From an uncultured Actinomycetes bacterium (GTDB lineage: Bacteria; Actinomycetota; CALGFH01), in NCBI GenBank assembly GCA_937881255.1, contig CALGFH010000143.1, forward strand, positions 1-6,642: a DNA stretch of 6,642 bases, read 5' to 3'. The notes below the pieces were generated by a model. It made no database searches. It was not told the DNA's origin and was given only the letters and a program-made list of their open reading frames with translations. Position numbers and translations under genes: made by a program. Below are positions 1-6,230 of the stretch, piece by piece. The first letter of the stretch is position 1. Each line of letters opens with the position of its first letter.

Positions 1-1430
1 GGGAGGCGGAGCTCGAACCGGGCCCCGGTGGTGGTGCGGGCGTCGGTGGCGACCAGGTCGCCGCCCTGGGCCCGGGCCAGCTGGCGGGCGATGTAGAGCC
101 CGAGGCCGAGGCCGCGGCCGGGCTCCAGGCGGGTGAAGCGCTCGAAGATCCGCTCGCGCTCGGAGGGCGGGACCCCGCCGCCCTCGTCCTCGACGGCCAG
201 CACCGCCTCGGCCCCGTCGCGCTCGCCGACCAGCAGGACCAGGCTGTCCTCGGGCGCGTACTTGCAGGCGTTGTCGACCAGGTTGCCCACGATCTGCAGG
301 ACCGGGTCGGGAGCCAGGCGCACCGGCAGCTGCTGCTCGCAGCGCACCCGCACCCGGTCGCCGCAGGGCCCGGCCTCGGCCTCGGTGGCCGCCTCGGCCA
401 GCAGCTCGGCGGCGTCGACCTCGACCCGCTCGGACGCGGCCGACAGGAAGGTGGCCCGGCCGTTGTCGGACTGGGCGGCCAGCAGGAGCTGCTCGATCAG
501 CACCCGCAGGCGGCGCGCCTGGCGGTCGGCCATCTCCAGCATCTCCTGGCGCTCACCGGGGTTGAGGCCCGGGCGCTCCGAGAGCAGCCGCAACGCCCCG
601 ACCACCGTGGTCAGGGGGGTGCGGAGCTCGTGGGAGACCATCGCCAGGAGGTCGTCCTTCATCTGGTCGGTCTCCTTGAGCTTGCGGGCCACCTCCTGCT
701 CCTGGGCCCGCAGCTCGGCCTCCCGCCTGGCCGTCGCCTCGGCGTCCTGGCGGGCCAGCACCGCCCTGCTCTCGCTGCGCAGCAGCAGGTAGGCGGCGAG
801 CATCGGGCCGAGGGCGAGCAGCAGCAGGGCCGGGCGCTCGGCCGCCAGCACCAGCACCAGCACGCCGACCTGGGCCATGACGATGACCAGCAGCACATGG
901 CGCAGGAACCGGGACGGGCTGACCACCGGCCGGACGGACTCGTCCAGGGTCAGGTACACGCCGAACAGGGCCATCTTGACGGCCACGAACACGGCCGTCC
1001 CGGTCAGGATGGCCGGCAGGGCCGAGCTGCCGGTGACCTGGCCGCCGGCCAGGGTCGTCCAGACCAGCGCCCCGGCGGCCAGGCCGATGATGTGGATGCC
1101 GTTGTTGAAGGCGACCTTGGAGAACGGCTTGCGGTGGGCCAGGTCGTAGAGCAGGCCGGAGGCGGCCATCACCAGCGCGGCCGCGCCGGCCCCGGCGGCC
1201 AGGACCAGGGCGAACACGAACGGCGTGTCCACGTGGAGGCTGGGGCCGCGCCCGTCCCGGCTGAGCGGGATCGACAGGAAGGGGGCGACCAGCACGACCA
1301 GCGCCAGCATGGCCCCGGCGGGCAGGCTGTCGCGTATCCGGTCGAGGTCAACGCTCACCGCGAGCAGAGCGAGCACCACGAAGCCGATCGCCGAGACGAC
1401 GGCCATGTACGCCCTGAGCCTGCCCACCAT
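1..1430 (-). CDS. Membrane sensor histidine kinase (HisKA + HATPase_c), 3' end cut by window edge
   Basis: This is a membrane-bound sensor kinase that should autophosphorylate on histidine and pass the phosphate to a response regulator, which is not in the window. I read 476 complete codons with no frame break. Residues about 8-217 hold roughly seven hydrophobic helices, so the sensor is the membrane domain itself and there is no large extracellular domain. Residues about 220-257 are charged and Glu/Gln/Arg-rich, a likely signalling coiled coil, and I see no clear HAMP domain. The H-box is SHELRTP with phospho-acceptor His267. The ATPase domain has the N-box (NLVDNACKYA, Asn383 and Asn387), G1 box (Asp415-E-G-G-G), F-box FERF (429-432) and G2 box (G440-L-G-L-G444). 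The visible end, FELRLP, is where such kinases normally stop, so only a few residues are probably missing. The start is ATG 1428-1430, preceded by a GGGGGAG ribosome site. It is divergent from the glycosyltransferase operon. The signal sensed is unknown. Confidence 0.93.
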   Translation of the reverse strand, partial: MVGRLRAYMAVVSAIGFVVLALLAVSVDLDRIRDSLPAGAMLALVVLVAPFLSIPLSRDGRGPSLHVDTPFVFALVLAAGAGAAALVMAASGLLYDLAHRKPFSKVAFNNGIHIIGLAAGALVWTTLAGGQVTGSSALPAILTGTAVFVAVKMALFGVYLTLDESVRPVVSPSRFLRHVLLVIVMAQVGVLVLVLAAERPALLLLALGPMLAAYLLLRSESRAVLARQDAEATARREAELRAQEQEVARKLKETDQMKDDLLAMVSHELRTPLTTVVGALRLLSERPGLNPGERQEMLEMADRQARRLRVLIEQLLLAAQSDNGRATFLSAASERVEVDAAELLAEAATEAEAGPCGDRVRVRCEQQLPVRLAPDPVLQIVGNLVDNACKYAPEDSLVLLVGERDGAEAVLAVEDEGGGVPPSERERIFERFTRLEPGRGLGLGLYIARQLARAQGGDLVATDARTTTGARFELRL

Positions 1431-1439
1431 CGCGCAAGT

Positions 1440-1446
1440 CTCCCCC
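1440..1446 (-). promoter_or_regulatory. Ribosome binding site of the histidine kinase
   Basis: On the minus strand GGGGGAG ends nine bases before ATG 1430-1428. This supports that start. The first membrane helix begins only about eight residues downstream of it, as expected for a true N-terminus. Confidence 0.6.
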
Positions 1447-1540
1447 GTCGCCCGGTTTCGCGGCAAGCAGCCGATATGGTGGCCCGCCGCCCGATCGCCC
1501 GCGGTCGTGGCACGATGCCTGGCACGTCACGGGCATGGTG

Positions 1541-1548
1541 AGGAGGAG
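1541..1548 (+). promoter_or_regulatory. Ribosome binding site deciding the GTG start at 1552
   Basis: AGGAGGAG lies three to five bases upstream of GTG 1552-1554, which makes this the strongest Shine-Dalgarno match in the window. It fixes the start of the flippase-like gene at this GTG. The reading frame stays open far upstream, into sequence that is really the antisense of the histidine kinase. Confidence 0.75.
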
Positions 1549-1551
1549 CAG

Positions 1552-2616
1552 GTGGGCCAGTCCGAGGAGCCGGCGGCCGGGGGCCGGCCGAGCCGGCGGC
1601 GGCTGGTGCTGCGGGGGTTGCTGGCGGTCGTGGTCGTCGCCGCCATCTACCTTGGGGTGCTGCCCAACCTGGTCGACGTCAGCCAGGTCTGGGCGACCCT
1701 GCGGGCGATGACCTGGCTGGAGCTGGCCACGCTGCTCCTGGCCGCGATCTGGAACCTGGTCTCCTACCTGCTGCCGCAGCTGGTCGCCATGCCCGGGCTC
1801 AGCCCCAGGCAGGCCGCCCTGGAGAGCCACGCCTCGACCGCGGTCGGGAGCCTGCTCCCGGCCGGCCAGGCGGTCGGGCTCGGGGTGACCTACCGCTTCT
1901 ACACCTCCTACGGGTTCGGGGGCGGCCCGATCACCCTGTCGCTGCTGGTCCAGGGGGTGTGGAACAACTTCATGAAGCTCGGCATGCCGATCGTGGCCCT
2001 CGGCCTGCTGGTCGCCGAAGGCGACGCCACCGGCGCGCTGGGCCCGGTGGCGGTGGTCGGGCTGGTGGTGTTCGTGGTCGCCCTGGCCGCGTTCGCCTTC
2101 GGCCTGTCGGGCGAACGGCGGGCGGCCAGGCTGGGCCGGGCCCTGGCCGGCGCGGCCGCGGCCCTCCGGCGGGTCGTGCGCCGGCCCGGCCGGCCGGACT
2201 GGGAACGCGGCGCGGTGGCCTTCCGCGCCCAGGCGATCACCCTGCTGCGCGGCCGCTGGCACTGGCTGACGGCCACCACCCTGGTCAGCCACCTGTCGCT
2301 GTTCCTGGTGCTGGTGCTGGCCCTGCGCCACGTCGGGGTGTCCGGCTCGGAGGTGAGCTGGGTCGAGGCGCTGGCCGCGTTCGCGCTGGTCCGGCTGCTG
2401 TCGGCCTTCCCGGTGACCCCGGGCGGGCTCGGCGTGGTCGAGCTCGGCCTGGCCGGGGCCCTGGTCCTGGCCGGCGGCCAGGAGGCCGAGGTCGTCGCGG
2501 CCGTGCTGGTCTTCCGCGTCCTCACCTTCGTCCTGCCGATCCCGATCGGCGGCGTCACCTGGTGGCTGTGGCGCCGGAGCGCGTGGTATCCGTCCCAGCA
2601 GCCGGTGATGACATGA
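1552..2616 (+). CDS. Flippase-like integral membrane protein (LPG_synthase_TM / UPF0104 family)
   Basis: The product is a 354-residue polytopic membrane protein. A short Arg-rich cytoplasmic N-terminus (GRPSRRR, 11-17) precedes about eight hydrophobic segments, roughly at 18-38, 53-75, 95-112, 126-153, 163-185, 238-260, 268-286 and 294-340. A basic, Ala/Arg-rich cytoplasmic loop spans 187-235. The hallmark is the C-terminal TPGGLGVVE motif (289-297), typical of the UPF0104 family that includes the membrane domain of MprF and AglD-type proteins. In MprF this domain flips lysyl-phosphatidylglycerol; other members are linked to lipid-linked sugar metabolism. There is no C-terminal aminoacyltransferase domain, so it is not a full lysyl-phosphatidylglycerol synthase. 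The start is GTG 1552, set by AGGAGGAG. It is the first gene of a four-gene operon with an SDR and two glycosyltransferases, which suggests a role with a lipid or glycolipid. The substrate is unknown. Confidence 0.85.
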   Translation: MGQSEEPAAGGRPSRRRLVLRGLLAVVVVAAIYLGVLPNLVDVSQVWATLRAMTWLELATLLLAAIWNLVSYLLPQLVAMPGLSPRQAALESHASTAVGSLLPAGQAVGLGVTYRFYTSYGFGGGPITLSLLVQGVWNNFMKLGMPIVALGLLVAEGDATGALGPVAVVGLVVFVVALAAFAFGLSGERRAARLGRALAGAAAALRRVVRRPGRPDWERGAVAFRAQAITLLRGRWHWLTATTLVSHLSLFLVLVLALRHVGVSGSEVSWVEALAAFALVRLLSAFPVTPGGLGVVELGLAGALVLAGGQEAEVVAAVLVFRVLTFVLPIPIGGVTWWLWRRSAWYPSQQPVMT

Positions 2617-2631
2617 CCGGTGATGACATGA
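2602..2631 (+). repeat. Exact 15-bp tandem duplication at a gene junction
   Basis: CCGGTGATGACATGA occurs twice back to back, at 2602-2616 and 2617-2631, with no mismatch and no extension on either side. The first copy encodes the last codons (Pro-Val-Met-Thr) and TGA stop of the flippase-like gene. The second copy is non-coding spacer unless the SDR starts at the ATG inside it (2628-2630). With one copy removed, the upstream stop would overlap that ATG as ATGA, the same arrangement as the next junction of this operon. Confidence 0.95.
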
Positions 2632-2637
2632 GAGGAG
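2631..2637 (+). promoter_or_regulatory. Ribosome binding site of the SDR gene
   Basis: AGAGGAG ends five bases before GTG 2643-2645. It favours the GTG over the in-frame ATG at 2628, which has no Shine-Dalgarno sequence upstream. Its first base is the last base of the 15-bp duplication. Confidence 0.65.
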
Positions 2638-2642
2638 CGCGA

Positions 2643-3413
2643 GTGGGCAGGGTGGCGATCGTGACCGGGTCCGACTCCGGCATCGGCGAGGCGGCGGCGA
2701 TCGCCCTGGCCGAGGCCGGCTGCGACGTCGGGGTGACCTGGCACCAGGACGAGGACGGGGCCTCCGAGACCGCGGCCGCCGTCCGGGCCGCCGGCGGCAA
2801 GGCGGCCGTGGCCCGCCTCGACCTGACCCGCCTGGACGAGGCGGCCGGGGTCGTTGACGGGCTCGCCGCCGAGCTCGGCGGCCTCGACGTGCTGGTCAAC
2901 AACGCCGGCACCGGGATCGCGACCCCGTTCCTGGACCAGACCCTGGAGGACTGGCAGCGGGTGGTGGACACCGACCTGACGGGCGCGTTCGTCTGCGCCC
3001 AGGCCGCGGCCAGGCGGATGGTGGCCGCCGGGCGGGGGGGCAGGATCGTCAACGTCACCTCGGTCCACGAGCACGTGCCGCTGGAGGGCGCGGCCGCCTA
3101 CTGCGCCGCCAAGGGCGGCCTCGGCCTGCTCACCAAGGTGATGGCGCTGGAGCTGGCCGGCCACGGCATCACGGTGAACTCGGTCGCGCCGGGCGAGATC
3201 GCCACCGCCATGACCGGCAACGAGGACACCGACCCCCGCACCGTCGAGCGGCCCGGCATCCCGCTGGGCCGGCCGGGCCACGCCCGCGAGATCGCCGCCG
3301 CCGTCGCCTGGCTGGCCTCGGAGGAGGCCAGCTACGCGACCGGGGCCTCCTTCGTGGTCGACGGCGGCCTGCTCCTGATGGCGGCCAAGGCCAACGCCGA
3401 CACCGCCTCATGA
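2643..3413 (+). CDS. Classical short-chain dehydrogenase/reductase (SDR)
   Basis: This 256-residue protein has the usual length of a classical SDR, a soluble NAD(P)(H)-dependent oxidoreductase with a Rossmann fold. Seen directly: the cofactor loop T8-G-S-D-S-G-I-G15, the NNAG motif (86-89), the catalytic triad Ser140, Tyr153 and Lys157 (Y-x3-K), the PG motif in VAPGEIATAMTG, and the C-terminal ATGASFVVDGG. The fourth catalytic position, usually Asn in the NLTG motif, is Asp111 (TDLTG). The end of the second strand (VTWHQDE) lacks the clear acidic residue that marks NAD use, so cofactor choice is open. The substrate cannot be told from sequence; relatives are often annotated only as SDR family oxidoreductase or glucose-1-dehydrogenase-like. 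The start is GTG 2643 with AGAGGAG upstream; ATG 2628 would add five residues (MRGAR). The stop overlaps the start of the GT20 gene as ATGA, implying translational coupling. Confidence 0.93.
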   Translation: MGRVAIVTGSDSGIGEAAAIALAEAGCDVGVTWHQDEDGASETAAAVRAAGGKAAVARLDLTRLDEAAGVVDGLAAELGGLDVLVNNAGTGIATPFLDQTLEDWQRVVDTDLTGAFVCAQAAARRMVAAGRGGRIVNVTSVHEHVPLEGAAAYCAAKGGLGLLTKVMALELAGHGITVNSVAPGEIATAMTGNEDTDPRTVERPGIPLGRPGHAREIAAAVAWLASEEASYATGASFVVDGGLLLMAAKANADTAS

Positions 3414-4954
3414 CGACCCCGGGAACGCGGTCGGAGCTGCCGGTGGTGCTGCTGTCGCACCGGGGGCCGGTGTCGTTCGAGCGCGACGAGTCGGGGGACC
3501 GCACGGCCAGCCGCGGCGCCGGCGGGCTGGTCACGGCGCTCACCGGGCTGGTGTCGGACCTGCCCGACGCCGTCTGGGTGTGCGCCGCCGACTCCGAGGA
3601 GGACGTCGCCGTGGCCGCCGAGCGCGAGGGGAAGGCGGTCCAGGTCGCCCTCGAGCCCGAAGCCCGGCTGCTCGACGCCGACGGCGACGGCACCGCCGAG
3701 GGGACGCCCACCGTGCGCCTGCGCCTGGTCGAGGTCGAGCCCCAGGCCCACGACGACTTCTACACGGTGATCGCCAACCCGCTGCTCTGGTTCCTTCAGC
3801 ACGGCATGTACGGCCTCGCCCTGGCCCCCGTCCTGACCAAGCGCGAGCACGCCGCCTACGAGGACGGCTATGTGGCCGTCAACCGGCTGTTCGCCGACGC
3901 GGTCATCGAGGAGGTCAAGGCCCGCGGCGGCCGCGCCCTGGTGATGCTCCACGACTACCACTTCTACCTGGTCGGCCAGGCGGTCCGGGAGCGCTGCCCG
4001 GAGGCGCTGCTCTCGTTCTTCCTGCACATCCCCTGGCCGGGCCCGGACGCCTGGCGGGTACTGCCCCCGGCCTGGCGCGAGCAGCTCCTCACCGGGCTGC
4101 TCGGCAACGACGTGGTCGCCTTCCACACCGAGGGGTTCGCGCGGAACTTCCTGCTCTGCGCCCAGGAGCTGCTCGGCCTGCCGGTCGACCTGGAGGCGAT
4201 GACGGTGCAGGTCGGCGACCGGGAGGTGGCGGCCCGCCACTACCCGATCTCGATCGACGTCGAGGCCATGCGCGAGCTGGCCGCCAGCGACGCGGTGACC
4301 GGGCACGCCGAGGCCCTGCGGGAGGAGTTCTGCGGCCAGGACCGCCAGCTGATCCTGCGGGTCGACCGCACCGACCCGTCCAAGAACATCGTCCGGGGCT
4401 TCCTGGCCTTCGCGACCATGCTGGAGGACCATCCCGAGCTGGCCGGCCGGGTCAGCTTCCTGGCCCTGCTCCAGCCGAGCCGCCAGGACGTGCCCGAGTA
4501 CGCCGACTACCTGGCCGAGATCGGCGCCACCGTGGCCAGGGTCAACGCCGCCCACGGCGGCGAGGGCTACCAGCCGGTCGACCTCCGCCTGGCCGCCGAC
4601 CTGGACCTGGCCGTGGCCGCCTACACCGTCTGCGACGTGCTCATGGTCAACGCCCTGGCCGACGGCATGAACCTGGTCGCCAAGGAAGCGGTGGTGGTGA
4701 ACCGCCGGGCCAGCGTCCTCGCCCTGTCCGAGAACACCGGCGCCCACCAGGAGCTGGGCGCGTTCGCGGTCACCCTGCACCCGTTCGACGTCCAGCAGCA
4801 GGCCGACGCCCTGTATGAGGCCCTGACCATGGACCCCGGCCTCCGCCGGGCCCGCCGCGAGGCCGCGGCCAGGGTGGTCGAGGAGAACGACATCGCCAAG
4901 TGGCTCACCAGCCAGCTCAACGACCTCGGGGTCACGCCCGGGGCAGACCGGTGA
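3410..4954 (+). CDS. otsA: GT20 glycosyltransferase, trehalose-6-phosphate synthase (actinobacterial type)
   Basis: The enzyme is predicted to transfer glucose from a nucleotide sugar to glucose 6-phosphate, giving trehalose 6-phosphate in the cytoplasm. Its 514 residues span the whole two-domain GT-B family. Motifs matching E. coli OtsA in order: SHRGP with Arg18, GGL (38-40), Trp56, Trp127, LHDYH with Asp182, HIPWP with His206, then donor-site Arg320 or Arg317 and Lys325 in RVDRTDPSKN, and ADGMNLVAKE with Asp418 and Glu426. The RVDRT-x-x-SKN variant, in place of the RLDYSKG of E. coli, is what I recall from Streptomyces OtsA. The S. venezuelae enzyme of that type is reported to prefer GDP-glucose, so the donor here may not be UDP-glucose. 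There is no Shine-Dalgarno sequence; ATG 3410 overlaps the SDR stop (ATGA). No trehalose-phosphate phosphatase domain is fused or adjacent. Other GT20 products, such as glucosylglycerol phosphate, are possible but less likely. Confidence 0.88.
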   Translation: MTTPGTRSELPVVLLSHRGPVSFERDESGDRTASRGAGGLVTALTGLVSDLPDAVWVCAADSEEDVAVAAEREGKAVQVALEPEARLLDADGDGTAEGTPTVRLRLVEVEPQAHDDFYTVIANPLLWFLQHGMYGLALAPVLTKREHAAYEDGYVAVNRLFADAVIEEVKARGGRALVMLHDYHFYLVGQAVRERCPEALLSFFLHIPWPGPDAWRVLPPAWREQLLTGLLGNDVVAFHTEGFARNFLLCAQELLGLPVDLEAMTVQVGDREVAARHYPISIDVEAMRELAASDAVTGHAEALREEFCGQDRQLILRVDRTDPSKNIVRGFLAFATMLEDHPELAGRVSFLALLQPSRQDVPEYADYLAEIGATVARVNAAHGGEGYQPVDLRLAADLDLAVAAYTVCDVLMVNALADGMNLVAKEAVVVNRRASVLALSENTGAHQELGAFAVTLHPFDVQQQADALYEALTMDPGLRRARREAAARVVEENDIAKWLTSQLNDLGVTPGADR

Positions 4955-4955
4955 C

Positions 4956-6230
4956 GTGACCTCCACCAGCGCGGCGACCGGGGCCGGGACCCGCTCGCGG
5001 GTCCTGCCCGACGCGCGGCTGGTGGAGTTCATGGTGTGCACGACCGCGCTGGCCGGGGGGCGGCTGAACGGGCGGCTGGCCGTGCCGGTGGCGCTGCTGG
5101 CCGGGGTGGTCGGGGCCCACGGGCTGGTGCTGGTCCGCTGGCCGGCCAGGTGGGGGCTGCGGCTGGCCTGCCTCGCCCTGATGCTGGTGCTGCTCGGGGT
5201 GGTCCCGGCGGCCAGGTACATGGAGGCGACCGAGCGCGGCAACGTGCACCTGGCCCACGACGGCGGCGTGCTGGCCAGCGACGAGGCGGTCCGGGTCCTG
5301 CTCGAGGGCCGCGACCCCTACCAGGCGTCGTACGCCGAGGTCCTGGCCGGGTGGCGGATCGACGTCGAGGGGCGGCCGGCGGCCAACCCGCTGGCCGACC
5401 ACTACCCGTACTGGCCGGGGTCGCTGGGGCTGCTGGCCGCGGTCGAGGTCCCGCTGCGGGCGGTCGGCCGCGACGCCGACCCGCGCGTGCTCTACCTGCT
5501 GGTCTACCTGGCCCTTGGGCTGTGGCTGGGTGCCTGGAGCCTGCGCGAGCGCGGGCACCTGGGCGTGGCCCTGGCCGTCTGCCTCAACCCGCTGCTGCTC
5601 CCCTACCTGTGGCAGGGGGTGAACGACATCCTGCTGGTGGCCGGGATGGCCGTGGCCGCGGTCGCCCTGACCCGCCGCCGGGTGGTCGTGGCCGGGCTCG
5701 CCCTCGGGGGCGCGCTGGCGGTCAAGCTGCTGATCGCGCCGATGGTGGTGCTGTTCGGCGTCTGGCTGGCCGCCGAGGTCAGGCGCGGCCGCCTCGACCG
5801 TGGCCGCGCCTGGCGGGCGGTCGCCGCCACCGTGGCCCCTGCCCTGGTGGCGGCGGTCCCGTTCCTGCTCTGGCACCCCGTCGACTTCCTCACCGACGCC
5901 GTCGCCTACCACCTCGGCCTGGTCCTCGACGCCTACCCGATCGCCGGCCACGGGCTGCCGGCGCAGCTGCTGCGGGCCGGGTTCCTGACCGACCCGTTCG
6001 GCCCGTCACCGGTCTGGGCGACCGCCGTGCCGGCTGCCGTTGTGCTGGCGCTCGGCGCCTGGTGGGTGTGGTCCCGGCCGAGCCTGCGGACGCTGCTCGG
6101 GGTCTCCGGCCTGGTGCTGCTGGGGGTGCTCTTCTTCCACCGCAGCTTCATGTTCTATTACGTCGACATCCCGGCCACCGCCTTCGCCCTGGCCGCGCTG
6201 GTGCCGCTCAGGTCTCCAGGAGCCGCTTGA
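4956..6230 (+). CDS. GT-C-type membrane glycosyltransferase, GT87-like
   Basis: This is a 424-residue polytopic membrane protein with about nine to eleven hydrophobic segments and a C-terminus rich in membrane helices. After two N-terminal helices (about 41-60 and 67-85), an extracytoplasmic loop has the pattern HDGGVLASDEAVRVLLEGRDPY (101-122). It resembles the first loop of GT87 and related polyprenyl-phosphate-sugar-dependent mannosyltransferases, where an acidic residue (here Asp102 or Asp109) is catalytic. GVNDILLVAG (221-230), AVKLLIAP (255-262) and FFHRSFMFYYVDIP (393-406) also fit that superfamily. The likely role is transfer of a sugar from a lipid-phosphate donor onto an envelope acceptor outside the membrane; donor and acceptor are unknown. 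The start is uncertain: GTG 4956 is one base after the GT20 stop but has a weak ribosome site, and ATG 5031 would remove 25 non-hydrophobic residues. A non-enzymatic membrane protein is possible. Its tail overlaps the convergent gene. Confidence 0.68.
   Translation: MTSTSAATGAGTRSRVLPDARLVEFMVCTTALAGGRLNGRLAVPVALLAGVVGAHGLVLVRWPARWGLRLACLALMLVLLGVVPAARYMEATERGNVHLAHDGGVLASDEAVRVLLEGRDPYQASYAEVLAGWRIDVEGRPAANPLADHYPYWPGSLGLLAAVEVPLRAVGRDADPRVLYLLVYLALGLWLGAWSLRERGHLGVALAVCLNPLLLPYLWQGVNDILLVAGMAVAAVALTRRRVVVAGLALGGALAVKLLIAPMVVLFGVWLAAEVRRGRLDRGRAWRAVAATVAPALVAAVPFLLWHPVDFLTDAVAYHLGLVLDAYPIAGHGLPAQLLRAGFLTDPFGPSPVWATAVPAAVVLALGAWWVWSRPSLRTLLGVSGLVLLGVLFFHRSFMFYYVDIPATAFALAALVPLRSPGAA

Larger units (their letters stand above)
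1431..1551. promoter_or_regulatory. Divergent intergenic region, presumed promoters for the kinase and the operon
   Basis: This 121-base gap separates two divergently transcribed units, so it should carry at least one promoter in each direction. I see no convincing -35/-10 pair. The only -10-like hexamer on the plus strand is TATGGT (1475-1480), with no good -35 partner. Two direct copies of TGGCACG lie at 1508-1514 and 1520-1526, twelve bases apart. The first sits inside a small palindrome, CGTG-G-CACG (1506-1514), and GGCA-cga-TGCC (1509-1519) forms a short inverted repeat. These could be operator-like but are too short to call. That promoters are here is inferred from gene layout. Confidence 0.45.

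Noticed and set aside
1475..1480. TATGGT as the operon's -10 element
   Set aside because: There is no acceptable -35 at the right spacing, and one hexamer match is weak evidence.
1225..1551. Extending the flippase-like gene upstream to an ATG at 1225
   Set aside because: This would add 109 residues that are the antisense of the histidine kinase N-terminus. GTG 1552 has an excellent ribosome site and gives a normal family length.
1552..2616. Calling the membrane protein MprF / lysylphosphatidylglycerol synthase
   Set aside because: Only the membrane domain is present. The C-terminal aminoacyltransferase domain is missing, so the enzymatic name is not justified.
2628..2642. ATG 2628 as the start of the SDR
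   Set aside because: Not excluded, but it has no Shine-Dalgarno sequence and lies in the duplicated spacer. AGAGGAG five bases before GTG 2643 fits better, and the Rossmann strand starts right after that GTG.
1908..3281. A long minus-strand frame opposite the flippase-like and SDR genes
   Set aside because: Low-complexity composition with no motifs; it covers both ends of two well-supported plus-strand genes.
3332..5242. A 636-codon open frame on the minus strand opposite the GT20 and GT-C genes
   Set aside because: Its translation is rich in Gly, Val, Gln, His and Asp with no recognisable domain, and it lies antisense to clear GT20 motifs. Long open antisense frames are expected at this GC content.
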